Positions 25,620-34,307 of a stretch of 64,000 bases of DNA are shown here, piece by piece (position 1 is the stretch's first letter; every line of letters starts with the position of its first letter). Location: NCBI GenBank assembly GCA_947500385.1, contig CANMSA010000004.1, forward strand, positions 62,001 to 126,000. Reading direction: 5' to 3'. The stretch is from an uncultured Flavobacteriaceae bacterium (GTDB lineage Bacteria > Bacteroidota > Bacteroidia > Flavobacteriales > Flavobacteriaceae). Both the position numbers and the translations under genes were made by a program. The notes beneath the pieces are model-generated. The model was not told the origin of the DNA. It saw nothing but the letters and a program-made list of their open reading frames with translations, and did no database searches.

Positions 25620-26891
25620 TTATCTCAAAATTTCGGAGCGTGTGGTGACGTCTTCGGCCAAGTATGTAAAATAGATCCCTCCGGCGATGGTTATCAGGAA
25701 ATAGAATGCTACCACCAAGCTCCCGAAAGAAAGGTAGGCATTTACTCCAAACCAATCGCCATAATAGCCGATCATGAAAAGACCTGCCAGGCCTCTCGAA
25801 ACTTCGATCCAAACTGCAAACCCGCTGCGATCCATAATACTTGTATACCCATAAATACCGATGAAAATAAATGCTCCGAACAATAATAGTCCTAGAAAGC
25901 CTATTTCGCCATAGTTATAGAACATAAACAATAACAGCAACAAGCTAAAGAGCATCTGAAAAATAGCATAGCCTTTTAAAGCATTTGTCGCCGGGGTCTG
26001 GTAGCGTTTGAAGCCATACACATCTTCCACAATGGTGATGGGGTATTTTTCTAGTACATCGGCCGGGCGCCATCCGGTCGGCATAAACCAAATACGAATT
26101 TTATCCGCAATATTACGTGTTCGCCAGGCATCTTGCATCAATCGCCAAATATGTTGAAAATTAATGAGTACGGGGTTCCATGTAGCAGCGGGTTTCAATA
26201 CCCCATACTGCGGGGGAACGTTGGGCAGTTCTTTCTGAAACGTACCAAAAAGGCGGTCCCAGATACTTAAAATCTGCCCCAAATTTTTATCAATGTATTC
26301 CGGGTTGATCGCATGATGCACCCGGTGCTGTGATGGCGTAACGATCACATATTCCAACCAGCCCATTTTTCCGATGTGTTGTGTATGATACCAAAACTGC
26401 CCGAATAAATGAATCGGGCCCAGAATAGCGATCACTTTATATGGCACCCCTACCAGCGCGGCCGGAATCAATAGTAGTGGAAAATAACCGATCAAATTTG
26501 AAATCGACTGCCGCAGGGCACAGGCTAAATTAAATTCCTCGCTACTGTGATGAATCACATGTTGGTTCCAAAAAATATTTACCTTATGGCTTAGACGATG
26601 GTTCCAATACCCCGCAAAATCAATCACAATAAAAGCTACCACCCATACCAACCACGTCGCTTTTATTTCCATCAGTGCCAAGTGTTCCAATAAATAGGGA
26701 TACGAGACCAATACAAACCCTAATCCCAGAGAATCCTTTACAATATTGGTAAAGCCCGAACTAATACTCGATACGGTATCCATTACCTTATGTTTTTGGT
26801 TCTTTACCAGATAGCCATACCCTATCTCAAATGCCAACAGCAAAATAAAAAATGGAATGGCATATAGCAGGGCCGTTGCATAGGTTTCCAT
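25620..26891 (-). CDS. Sterol desaturase / alkylglycerol monooxygenase-like membrane oxygenase
   Basis: The 423-residue protein is rich in membrane spans and has the eight-histidine di-iron pattern of the fatty-acid hydroxylase family: NHRLSHKVNIFW, HVIHHSSEEFN and HRVHHAINPEY. After the core, a loop (PPQYGVLKPAATWNP) and about four C-terminal spans follow. The length and layout resemble animal alkylglycerol monooxygenase more than short sterol desaturases. An ether- or hydroxy-lipid substrate is a reasonable guess. It begins 4 bases after the DUF1684 gene stop. Confidence 0.85.
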   Translation of the reverse strand: METYATALLYAIPFFILLLAFEIGYGYLVKNQKHKVMDTVSSISSGFTNIVKDSLGLGFVLVSYPYLLEHLALMEIKATWLVWVVAFIVIDFAGYWNHRLSHKVNIFWNQHVIHHSSEEFNLACALRQSISNLIGYFPLLLIPAALVGVPYKVIAILGPIHLFGQFWYHTQHIGKMGWLEYVIVTPSQHRVHHAINPEYIDKNLGQILSIWDRLFGTFQKELPNVPPQYGVLKPAATWNPVLINFQHIWRLMQDAWRTRNIADKIRIWFMPTGWRPADVLEKYPITIVEDVYGFKRYQTPATNALKGYAIFQMLFSLLLLLFMFYNYGEIGFLGLLLFGAFIFIGIYGYTSIMDRSGFAVWIEVSRGLAGLFMIGYYGDWFGVNAYLSFGSLVVAFYFLITIAGGIYFTYLAEDVTTRSEILR

Positions 26892-26895
26892 AGGC

Positions 26896-27501
26896 TTACT
26901 TTTTTGGTTTTTTCACCCCGGCCCTTACAAAGACCGCCAGGTCGTTCTCTGCCGGAGGAATAGGGCAGGAATAATCTTTGTTATATGCACAATACGGGTT
27001 GTAAGCTTTGTTAAAATCGATTACGATCGTATCCCCTTTTGGAATTACCAGGTCTATAAACCGCCCTCCACCATACGATTCATCGCCATTGGTCAAATCT
27101 GTAAAAGGAAGGAACAAATGATTCCTATATTCTTCAGTCTCCCGCAGCTTGTGGTTTTGATAAATGCTCAAACGACATTCCTTCCCAAAAAGGGTAAATG
27201 TTGCTTCTCCGAATTTCTCATAGGTAGGTCTTCTGCTTGTGGTGGTTTTCATTTGAAAGGGCAGTGCGTTTAAAGACCTAATAAAAACGGCTTCCACACA
27301 GAATGCACTATCTAATTCGAAAAAATTATGCCCTTTAAAAAGCTTTGCCTTATCTTTCAAAGGAGATTTTTCAGGATTGCGGTATTGCTTTTGGAGTTCT
27401 TTCTGAAACTCCGCTGCCGTTTGAGCCTGCTCTTGCCCTCGCAAACCCGTTGCAAGACTTAGAAACACACCAATAATAAAAATGTAATAAACCCTCTTCA
27501 T
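26896..27501 (-). CDS. DUF1684-family secreted protein
   Basis: The 201 residues start with a signal peptide (KRVYYIFIIGVFLSLATGL). The family hallmarks are GGGRFIDLVIPKGDTIVIDFNKAYNPYCAYN and a following CPIPPAEN, here at the C-terminus; the FxLxGxxxxLxxY part is also visible (FTLFGKECRLSIYQ). The biochemical role is unknown. ATG at 27501 is preferred to a TTG upstream. It opens a three-gene minus-strand unit with the AGMO-like gene (5-base gap) and the TIGR02117 gene. Confidence 0.85.
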   Translation of the reverse strand: MKRVYYIFIIGVFLSLATGLRGQEQAQTAAEFQKELQKQYRNPEKSPLKDKAKLFKGHNFFELDSAFCVEAVFIRSLNALPFQMKTTTSRRPTYEKFGEATFTLFGKECRLSIYQNHKLRETEEYRNHLFLPFTDLTNGDESYGGGRFIDLVIPKGDTIVIDFNKAYNPYCAYNKDYSCPIPPAENDLAVFVRAGVKKPKK

Positions 27502-27522
27502 TTTGTGATTGCTGAAACTTTC

Positions 27523-27530
27523 CAAAAATA
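27523..27530 (-). promoter_or_regulatory. Candidate -7 element for the DUF1684 operon
   Basis: The minus strand reads TATTTTTG, a perfect TAnnTTTG, ending 21 bases before the ATG at 27501. No good -33 TTG is seen at the usual spacing. Confidence 0.45.
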
Positions 27531-27611
27531 GAAAAATTCAACGATTTGAGATGGCTGCATCGGTTATCCCTAAAAAAACCGGTCAAAGAGCCCTCTTCAA
27601 AGAAAAGACGG

Positions 27612-28127
27612 TTACACTTTCAATTCAAAAAGGCACACATCGGCATTGTGGTAATGAGCGGGCAATGCTTCCGTAGACGAAAGCTTCACTACCTCTTTAA
27701 AAACAAATCCGTTTGCGGTATAATGATCGATTAATTTGGTATTGTACCCGCAGGTATCCAAACGAACGTATTTCCGCTTATTTGTACTGGCATATGTCTT
27801 GGCCCATTCAACAATATGTGCTACCCAGTTCTGACCTCTAAACGCTGGGTTGGTCGCGATTCTATGAATATACACGGAAGGATCCGTATCTTTCGTACCC
27901 CATATCTCAGGGTCGTTGAGCGCGATGGCCCAAACGCAGGCAAGATTTTGGTCAATAACCAGTTTGAATTGATGCCGGCGCCTAATTTCATTAGCAACCA
28001 TGTCGCGATCAAATTCTGGCCAGATATGTTCCAAAGATTTACTCTTTTGAAAATCGGTAGCGATTTGATACAACCGAAAAATTTCATCTATATCGGAAGC
28101 AACACTATTTTGAATTTCTGCGATCAA
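27612..28127 (-). CDS. GNAT-family N-acetyltransferase
   Basis: The acetyltransferase fold is shown by YIHRIATNPAFRGQNWVAHIVEWAKTYA, which is motif A, and YVRLDTCGYNTKLIDHYTANGF, motif B. The family transfers acetyl from acetyl-CoA to amines, and the substrate is unknown. The start is uncertain. A TTG at 28127 fits the fold (LIAEIQNSVASDIDEIFRLY) and lies past the end of the upstream small gene. An ATG at 28226 would add 33 atypical residues and overlap that gene by 88 bases. It is the last gene of the epimerase-small ORF-GNAT run. Confidence 0.8.
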   Translation of the reverse strand: MIAEIQNSVASDIDEIFRLYQIATDFQKSKSLEHIWPEFDRDMVANEIRRRHQFKLVIDQNLACVWAIALNDPEIWGTKDTDPSVYIHRIATNPAFRGQNWVAHIVEWAKTYASTNKRKYVRLDTCGYNTKLIDHYTANGFVFKEVVKLSSTEALPAHYHNADVCLFELKV

Positions 28128-28138
28128 CTTCGTACTAT

Positions 28139-28366
28139 TTAGAGTTGTGAGTGTTTTCCCCCAAGAAGCATCCCTACCGTTAGCGCTTTTTCCAAATGAT
28201 CCAAACAATGGGTCTGGATCCACCATTCGGCCACTGCCGTTAACGGTTCGGAATGGTCTTTTTCATTTGCAAAAAAAGCGTCAAAAGACAGCCCTACATG
28301 CTGACCTTTTGTTTTGACCTTTGTATCGCAAACCACAATCATTCCCTCTATTTGGGCAGCTGTCAT
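28139..28366 (-). CDS. Small protein of unknown function (75 residues)
   Basis: The frame from ATG at 28366 has protein-like composition (AVAEWWIQTHCLDHLEKALTV) and starts 17 bases after the epimerase stop on the same strand. Its end lies 11 bases before the preferred GNAT start. I recognise no family. The alternative is that it is chance open sequence and that the GNAT gene begins at 28226. The fitting spacing and composition favour a real gene. Confidence 0.45.
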   Translation of the reverse strand: MTAAQIEGMIVVCDTKVKTKGQHVGLSFDAFFANEKDHSEPLTAVAEWWIQTHCLDHLEKALTVGMLLGGKHSQL

Positions 28367-28383
28367 CAACAATATACTGCTCT

Positions 28384-29316
28384 TTATTGAATTTCAAAGT
28401 CTTTTAAGATTGCAGCGATACCCTCTTGATAAGAAGTTACTTTAAAATCGGGAAAACGTTGCTTGAATTTCTGGGAATCAAAGATATTATCAATTTCGTA
28501 GCGTGGTAGTAATTCCAAGGTTTCTTTTGCATTGCTATTGAATACGGACGCTATTCGAATGGCAAATTTAGGCAACAGTGAATGTTTGATTTCTCGTCCC
28601 AATTGCTTTGAGATTTCTGCGATAAAACCAGCATAGGTAAGCCGGTTATCATCACATGGCAAATGCCAGGTTTGCCCATAGGCATTTGGGGTATTTCCAA
28701 TCAGTGCCATCGCCTTGCTCGCATCCAGGGTGTAGATAAGCGTACGCAGCACGTCATCTTTTAAAAATACTTTGGGCGGCTTCCCTTTGCGTAGGTTTTC
28801 AAAAACGAGCGTGTTCGTAATACCTTTCGTTTTTCCAGGACCATAAAACTCTGGCGCCCTACATATCACTGCTTCGATTTCCTCCTTGGCCATGGCATCG
28901 ATCAAAAGTTCCGCTGCCACTTTCTTTCCCTTTCCTTTCTTCCCTTCAGCTGTCAAAGGAGTGGTCTCCAATTGACGTACAACACTTTGAGAATATGCAT
29001 ACGTATTATCAAAATAAACCAATTTGCAAGCACGAGTCTTACAAGCGGCAATTACATTGCGAAGAATAAGGGGCCAATTTTTGAGCCACACACTCGACTT
29101 ATAAGGTAGGCCTACTGTTAAATAGGCGATGGTAGTGTTTTCCAGGGCGCGCAACACACTGGCTGCATCTAGGAGATCTGCCTTGACCAATTCATCCTGT
29201 TCATGTACCTTTTTAGGGTTGCGCCCCACCAAACGAATCGCCCCGGTATATTCGGCACGCAAAGCTTTTGCCAATTCTTCCCCTATGATTCCGTTGGCTC
29301 CTAAAATCGTATGCAT
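28384..29316 (-). CDS. NAD(P)-dependent epimerase/dehydratase-like protein
   Basis: The Rossmann start HTILGANGIIGEELAKAL is a GxxGxxG dinucleotide site. The 310 residues continue with the extended-SDR layout; YFDNTYAYSQ stands where YxxxK would be, with Lys absent at the usual spacing, so catalysis may differ from classical SDRs. PEFYGPGKTKGITNT is typical of the sugar-epimerase-like branch. No substrate can be named. It is the first gene of the three-gene minus-strand run ending with the GNAT gene. Confidence 0.85.
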   Translation of the reverse strand: MHTILGANGIIGEELAKALRAEYTGAIRLVGRNPKKVHEQDELVKADLLDAASVLRALENTTIAYLTVGLPYKSSVWLKNWPLILRNVIAACKTRACKLVYFDNTYAYSQSVVRQLETTPLTAEGKKGKGKKVAAELLIDAMAKEEIEAVICRAPEFYGPGKTKGITNTLVFENLRKGKPPKVFLKDDVLRTLIYTLDASKAMALIGNTPNAYGQTWHLPCDDNRLTYAGFIAEISKQLGREIKHSLLPKFAIRIASVFNSNAKETLELLPRYEIDNIFDSQKFKQRFPDFKVTSYQEGIAAILKDFEIQ

Positions 29317-29499
29317 TCCATATTATTTAGGGGCTAAGATACGGATAAACAAAAAGCTGATTTCTGTACAGGCCACAAGTAGTATGTTAAATTCCCTGAA
29401 AAAAGGGATACCGGTATTGGGCCACACTACTACTTTTATCAGTATCAAAAATCTTGGTTCATACCTTGACCAATACTGCGAACAATAAACTAAAATGCT

Positions 29500-30366
29500 A
29501 TGATTTTCTTTTTCGGTACCCGTGCTTCAAAAATAAAAGAGCACCAACTAAGAAATACTACTTGTTCTCATTGTAGTACGGCGAATTCGTTTACCGTTAC
29601 CACCTACAGTAGGTATTTTCATTTTTTTTGGATTCCAATTGTTCCCCTTTTTAAGAGTAGCGTCGCAGTATGTGGGCATTGTAAAAAGAGTTATGCAAAA
29701 GCTAACTTTAGTCAGGAAATGCAGCGTAGTTTTGATCAAGAAAATCAAAGAGATCCAATGAAACGCCCTCTTTGGCAAGGATTTGGTTGCATGCTGCTCC
29801 TTGCTTTCTTTGCTATCGTGTTCAGCATTTCATTGTATGGTACATTTTTTGGTCCGAAGCATCCCAACAAGGCTTCTGAAATACAAGACCCAAGACGTGC
29901 CGCACTTCAAGCAGACATACGAAACATTGGTTCGGTTCTTAGCAAGGAAAAAGAACCGCTTACCTATTCATTAAAGGAGTGTATCAACTATGAAATTGTC
30001 AGTGGCTTGGATCCCGCAAAAATCGAATACTTCACCAAACATGAACAGGATCGCTTGCTTGTGCTGTTAAAAGTACGGGACATGAAAAAAATCGAAGTAT
30101 CGAGCAGAAAAGTACTGATCGATATCATAGAGGATTGTGTTTACGCTATGGATGATTTGAAAGGAATTGAAAACCTCTACATCGGAGTAGAAGGCAGGTG
30201 GAATACCGTACTTGTAAAAACACCTTTGGCAGAAGACTTGGAAGGCCGCTTCGCCGACAAATATAAGTTGCTTCCGTTTTATGGACCGGAGCCGACACCC
30301 GCCCTTGGTACGGCGGATTCGTTACCGGTTCGGACAAGCAGTGATTCTTTGGAATTAGGACGCTGA
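29500..30366 (+). CDS. Zinc-ribbon membrane protein of unknown function
   Basis: An N-terminal zinc ribbon has two CxxC knuckles (Cys22/Cys25 in CSHCS and Cys58/Cys61 in CGHCK) separated by a hydrophobic, aromatic stretch, a form seen in the zinc_ribbon_15 family. One membrane span follows (about 95-118). The remaining 170 residues are soluble and end in a Ser/Thr-rich tail. The function is unknown. It is a single plus-strand gene between the epimerase run and the BASS transporter. Confidence 0.72.
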   Translation: MIFFFGTRASKIKEHQLRNTTCSHCSTANSFTVTTYSRYFHFFWIPIVPLFKSSVAVCGHCKKSYAKANFSQEMQRSFDQENQRDPMKRPLWQGFGCMLLLAFFAIVFSISLYGTFFGPKHPNKASEIQDPRRAALQADIRNIGSVLSKEKEPLTYSLKECINYEIVSGLDPAKIEYFTKHEQDRLLVLLKVRDMKKIEVSSRKVLIDIIEDCVYAMDDLKGIENLYIGVEGRWNTVLVKTPLAEDLEGRFADKYKLLPFYGPEPTPALGTADSLPVRTSSDSLELGR

Positions 30367-30384
30367 TTCAATCAGGGGAACAGG

Positions 30385-31272
30385 CTATTTTGGTATGTCT
30401 AAGCCCGTGGGGGCAGTACGTTTTCCTAATTGCCACATAAGAATTCCTCCCGTAACGAACATCCAAATAGAATACGCGCCTGTGGGAATCCCCATTTCAA
30501 TATTGTTCAAGATGGTGGTGGCAATCACAAAGGCAAGGGTACCATTTTGAATTCCGCTTTCGATGGTAATCGAAATAGCGCTTTTCAAATCTAGACGTAA
30601 CAAACGGGCGCTCAGATACCCCAATCCCATGGTACCGATATTCAGCAACAAGGTGACAATTCCTACTTGTTTCATGGCAGTGCCCAGCAGCTTAAAATTG
30701 GCGGCAACGACCGCTACAAAAATAACCACAAAAATAAGGGTCGAAGCGATCCGCATCGGTTTTTCCATTCGCGCGGCAAAAAGCGGTCGGTAACTGCGTA
30801 GAACCATTCCTATAGAAACCGGGATTACCGTAATCACCATTATCTGTAAGATAGTCGAGACCACCGGAAGTTTTATGGCCGTGGCAGTCTCTGATCCAAA
30901 ATAATCCAACGCCCAAGACAATACAAATGGGATCGTTAGTATGCTTACAAAACTGGCAATTGCCGTAAGTGTGACCGATAGGGCAATATTTCCCCGGCAG
31001 ACTTGGGTAATCAAATTACTAGTAGGGCCGCCAGGAGAAACAGCCAATATCATAATACCAATGGCCATGGTCATTTCCAAATCAAAGACAATCGCAAGCA
31101 AAAAACCGATCAAGGGCAACACAACAAGTTGATTGGTAAGCCCTATTAAAATCGCTTGCGGGTATTTTACCACCCTGGTAAAATCATCCGGCACCAAGGT
31201 CATTCCCATACCTAGCATTATGATTGCCAGCGATACGGGCAAAAAAACCTTGCTTAAAAGGGTTGCGACCAT
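30385..31272 (-). CDS. Bile acid:sodium symporter (BASS) family transporter
   Basis: The 295-residue protein has about nine membrane spans. The signature region is ILAVSPGGPTSNLITQVCRGNIALSVTLTA, which matches the crossover helices of the BASS fold, and ESGIQNGTLAFVIAT in the second repeat. Family members import organic acids such as bile acids, pyruvate or pantoate with sodium. The substrate cannot be told here. It converges with the zinc-ribbon gene, and its ATG at 31270-31272 is clear. Confidence 0.92.
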   Translation of the reverse strand: MVATLLSKVFLPVSLAIIMLGMGMTLVPDDFTRVVKYPQAILIGLTNQLVVLPLIGFLLAIVFDLEMTMAIGIMILAVSPGGPTSNLITQVCRGNIALSVTLTAIASFVSILTIPFVLSWALDYFGSETATAIKLPVVSTILQIMVITVIPVSIGMVLRSYRPLFAARMEKPMRIASTLIFVVIFVAVVAANFKLLGTAMKQVGIVTLLLNIGTMGLGYLSARLLRLDLKSAISITIESGIQNGTLAFVIATTILNNIEMGIPTGAYSIWMFVTGGILMWQLGKRTAPTGLDIPK

Positions 31273-31336
31273 ACAGCTTTACCGTAGTTTAAAACTAACC
31301 TTGGAAAGATACGGATAAAAAAAATCGGCCGTGGCT

Positions 31337-31873
31337 TTAAATCGATATCGTCAATTGTTTCAAGAATTTTTGCCCATCCTCCCAAGATCCAAGTTTGGAA
31401 TCGGCATTGATATGGCCTTTTCGCCCTATGTTTATCAAATCACTTCCCCATTGGTCTGCAAAAAAGCTCGCACGTTCCAAAGATACGAATGCGTCATTCT
31501 CACTGGCTATCAATATGGAGGAAAAGGGTAACGTAATCAATGGCATTGGCGCAAAATTGCGAGCTACGTCGGGGGTATGACCGGATGAATCTACATCGGC
31601 AGGCGCTACCAACATGGCGCCTACCACCCTATGATGCTGATGGCGGGCCGCCCAATGCAACACCAAGGATACGGCCAAACTATGAGCGACCAATATGGTA
31701 GGTCCCATTTGTTGTTCTATGGCACCGGCAAGAGTACGCAACCAATCTTCCAAGAAGGGGGTATCCCAATCATCTTGCTGTAGCAGGGTCATATTTTCCA
31801 GACTAGCGGCCCAACGGGCCTGCCAATGGTCAGGTCCCGAACCACCCAAACCAGGTACTAAAAGATAGTTCAT
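31337..31873 (-). CDS. RBBP9/YdeN-family serine hydrolase
   Basis: The 178 residues show the compact alpha/beta hydrolase of this family: LLVPGLGGSGPDHWQARW at the N-terminus, the nucleophile motif VAHSLAVSL, MLVAPADVDSS, and the catalytic histidine in GRKGHINADS near the end. The substrate is unknown. The second of two adjacent ATGs (31873) is used; the upstream frame to 31906 lacks family similarity. It follows the BASS gene by 64 bases in the upstream direction on the same strand and may be transcribed with it. Confidence 0.88.
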   Translation of the reverse strand: MNYLLVPGLGGSGPDHWQARWAASLENMTLLQQDDWDTPFLEDWLRTLAGAIEQQMGPTILVAHSLAVSLVLHWAARHQHHRVVGAMLVAPADVDSSGHTPDVARNFAPMPLITLPFSSILIASENDAFVSLERASFFADQWGSDLINIGRKGHINADSKLGSWEDGQKFLKQLTISI

Positions 31874-32073
31874 CATTCCGTAAGTTATAGCATTATAAAA
31901 GTACAAATCCTCATTCTATCATTCCAATTTCCATTGTTGCAAACCCTATTTGATGTCTTTTTCGAAACAATTTGGGCACAATGGGAAAAATTGACAATGC
32001 CTAAGGAAAAACATCCATTTCAGCGACAACCATCTCGTCGCATCTTTGCCTTGTAATTAATAATCAACATATC

Positions 32074-32217
32074 ATGGATACGATGCACACCTCTATTTTT
32101 AAACTTATTGAACTGTTAGGAAGGCCAACCAAAAAAGTTACGGTCAAAAGCATAACCGATACAAACTGTGAAACCGAATATCATCACGATTTCTACTGTG
32201 AAATAGCAAACGAATAA
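32074..32217 (+). CDS. Putative 47-residue protein before the AhpD-like gene
   Basis: From ATG at 32074 an open frame encodes a small protein with a helical, basic start (IFKLIELLGRPTKKVTVK) and a cysteine-containing end (ETEYHHDFYCEIANE). The composition looks protein-like. It lies 79 bases before the carboxymuconolactone decarboxylase-like gene. A CATCTTTG at 32041-32048 is one mismatch from TAnnTTTG. I recognise no family, and a chance frame is possible. The antisense frame over the same region looks unlikely. The rest of 31874-32296 is otherwise empty. Confidence 0.42.
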   Translation: MDTMHTSIFKLIELLGRPTKKVTVKSITDTNCETEYHHDFYCEIANE

Positions 32218-32296
32218 GACGAACAAACAACTATTAAAAGCAACGCATATAAACCCAGATTTCCTTTTAAACAGGAATCGATTAAATACAACAATT

Positions 32297-32845
32297 ATGA
32301 GCACATTTAATGTACCAGCAAAAGAAGAAGTAAGTACCAACAATCAAGCAATTTTTGAGCAATTGGAAAAAGCGGTCGGCTTTGTTCCCAATTTATTCGC
32401 CACCTACGCCTACTCTGAAAACGCCTTGAAAAACTACCTTGACTTTTCGAACGCCAAAACATCTTTAAAGGCCAAAGAGAAAGAGGTGGTCAACCTAGCG
32501 GTAAGCCAAGTGAACAACTGTGATTATTGTTTGGCCGCCCATACGGCCATTGGAAAAATGAACGGTTTCAATGATTCCCAAATTCTGGAGCTACGCAGCG
32601 GTCGTGCCTCTTTTGACACCAAACTGGATGCCTTGGCACGTTTGGCAAAGAATATTACCGAAAATCGTGGCGCTACCGACAGCGAAGTACTTGAAAACTA
32701 TTTTAATGCCGGATGGACGAGGGAAAATTTGGTAGATACCATTGCCTTGGTAGGCGATAAGACCATCTCGAATTATTTGAACAATACCACAAGGATTCCT
32801 GTGGATTTTCCTTCCGCACCATCTTTGGAAGAAGTATTTGTGTAG
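32297..32845 (+). CDS. Carboxymuconolactone decarboxylase/AhpD-like protein
   Basis: The 182 residues have the AhpD core motif NNCDYCLAAHTAIGKM: Cys75, Cys78 and His82 form the redox-active site used by AhpD-like alkylhydroperoxidases. SRANF-like N-terminal and TISNYLNNTTRIPVDFP C-terminal regions fit the peroxidase-related branch. It likely reduces peroxides or transfers electrons to them. It is followed by a clear terminator. The next gene on the opposite strand is an AraC regulator, which may control it; that is inference. Confidence 0.9.
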   Translation: MSTFNVPAKEEVSTNNQAIFEQLEKAVGFVPNLFATYAYSENALKNYLDFSNAKTSLKAKEKEVVNLAVSQVNNCDYCLAAHTAIGKMNGFNDSQILELRSGRASFDTKLDALARLAKNITENRGATDSEVLENYFNAGWTRENLVDTIALVGDKTISNYLNNTTRIPVDFPSAPSLEEVFV

Positions 32846-32876
32846 TTCCCCCTATTCAAATACCTATGTTTGGAAA

Positions 32877-32907
32877 GTCCTGGCAATTATTGCCAGGGCT
32901 TTTTTTA
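32877..32907. terminator. Hairpin terminator between convergent genes
   Basis: Arms CCTGGCAA and TTGCCAGG around a TTA loop give a strong stem followed by seven Ts. It ends the AhpD-like gene. The minus-strand AraC stop codon lies in the T tract. Confidence 0.85.
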
Positions 32908-33747
32908 GTTGGATAAACTCAGGCCTTTTTTAAAGGTTGCCGGGGGCGTTCCTACTTGTTTTTTAAAGAATTTTGAGAAATGGGCCGCTTCATTGAATCC
33001 CAATTCATATCCTATTTCTTCTGCCGTCTTGTCTGAATAGAACAATAATCGTTTTGCTTCCAGTACAATGCGCTCATTAATGATCTTGAGGGGAGATGCA
33101 TCTCCCGCTTTCTTAAACAGGTTGGAAAGGGTCTTAGGTGATTTATAAAGAAGCGCTGCGTAATCGGCCACTGCGTGCTTTTCCTTAAAATGTTGTTCTA
33201 CCAAAATATGGTACTGGCGAACCAAATCAAATTGGGGTTTGGGTAAGTTGGCCTCTGGAGATGTATCTTTGATCAATCTAGCCGCTTTGATCAAGAGTCG
33301 CTTCAACAGCACTCGAAGCATTTCGCCCTGTATATCATCCTTGGTTTCGAATTCTTCCTGAAACATTAAGAACATGGCCTCGAAACTACGTATGTCTTTC
33401 TCGCACAAGGTAACCACCGGAGGAAGGGAAGATCCGAAGAATAAGAATCCATTACACGAAACCTCGGCATCATGATCGCGTATACAATAGAACTCCCGAT
33501 TGAATACAATAGCGACCATACCAACATCTTTCTCCATCTCAATAATATTCAGTGGAGTACAAAAAACCACCTGATTTTTTTCAACCGCTAAACGGTACCC
33601 GTCTACCACAATGCTTGCAGGTTTATTTTTGGCCCACAAAATCTTGTACAGCCCTTTCCGATCTAGTAATTGCATCGCAGGGCCGCAACTGAAATTGGTA
33701 AGCGTGAACGTACTCTCCTCTTTTACACTGTCATAGGTAAGTTTCAT
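32905..33747 (-). CDS. AraC-family transcriptional regulator
   Basis: The 280 residues comprise an N-terminal cupin-like sensing region (about 1-165) and a C-terminal AraC HTH pair (about 185-278). The first helix-turn-helix includes KSPKTLSNLFKKAGDASPLKIIN and the second EEIGYELGFNEAAHFSKFFKKQVG, the AraC signature. It probably binds an inducer through the cupin part. Convergent with the AhpD-like gene, it may regulate that region, but the target is not shown. Confidence 0.92.
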   Translation of the reverse strand: MKLTYDSVKEESTFTLTNFSCGPAMQLLDRKGLYKILWAKNKPASIVVDGYRLAVEKNQVVFCTPLNIIEMEKDVGMVAIVFNREFYCIRDHDAEVSCNGFLFFGSSLPPVVTLCEKDIRSFEAMFLMFQEEFETKDDIQGEMLRVLLKRLLIKAARLIKDTSPEANLPKPQFDLVRQYHILVEQHFKEKHAVADYAALLYKSPKTLSNLFKKAGDASPLKIINERIVLEAKRLLFYSDKTAEEIGYELGFNEAAHFSKFFKKQVGTPPATFKKGLSLSN

Positions 33748-33789
33748 TTCTTTAATTTTGTCCCTATTATATGGCCGCCAGGAATTTTC

Positions 33790-34281
33790 TTATGGATTTC
33801 CACGGAATAGGCCATAGTTGCCCGCACCCTTCTCAAGGTTCCCAATCTTATTCACGAATAAATCCTTTAAAGGTTGTCTTAATGGATGGGTAGTCGCGAA
33901 ACAGTCTTTCCCTTCGGCATCAAAAACACTGATACATGCAAAATAATCGGTGGTGGTCTCCTTGCCATCGGTGATAACCGTAAAACGTTCGTCCCCTTCC
34001 AGCAATTTTAGCTGTTCCCAGACCATACGATTAATGGTGGCCTGGTACGTTCCCGGTCCTTTTTTATTCCATTTGCCGTACCTTTCGTATACCGCTCGGG
34101 TAGCATCGAGCGCGGAGTGTATTTTATAAAATCGAAGCTCGTTCACTTGAACGGAATCATTCTCAAAAGGTACCGTAAACTGTACGATTTCATACTCTTT
34201 CTTCTGTTGTTTAGCTGTTTTCTGCATGCCCGCACAAGCGGTTATTATGACGAATAGCAGTAGCAAAAACGCATTTTTCAT
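33790..34281 (-). CDS. Lipoprotein of unknown function
   Basis: The 163 residues start MKNAFLLLLFVIITAC, a lipobox with Cys16. The rest contains VNELRFYKIHSALDATRAVYERYGKWNKK and TVITDGKETTTDYFACISVFD, alternating strands and helices, so a periplasmic domain of about 140 residues is likely. I know no family. It lies 26 bases from the next lipoprotein gene upstream on the same strand, and the two may be co-transcribed. Confidence 0.7.
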   Translation of the reverse strand: MKNAFLLLLFVIITACAGMQKTAKQQKKEYEIVQFTVPFENDSVQVNELRFYKIHSALDATRAVYERYGKWNKKGPGTYQATINRMVWEQLKLLEGDERFTVITDGKETTTDYFACISVFDAEGKDCFATTHPLRQPLKDLFVNKIGNLEKGAGNYGLFRGNP

Positions 34282-34307
34282 TGAGATGGCCTTGTTTGTC
34301 TACGAAG

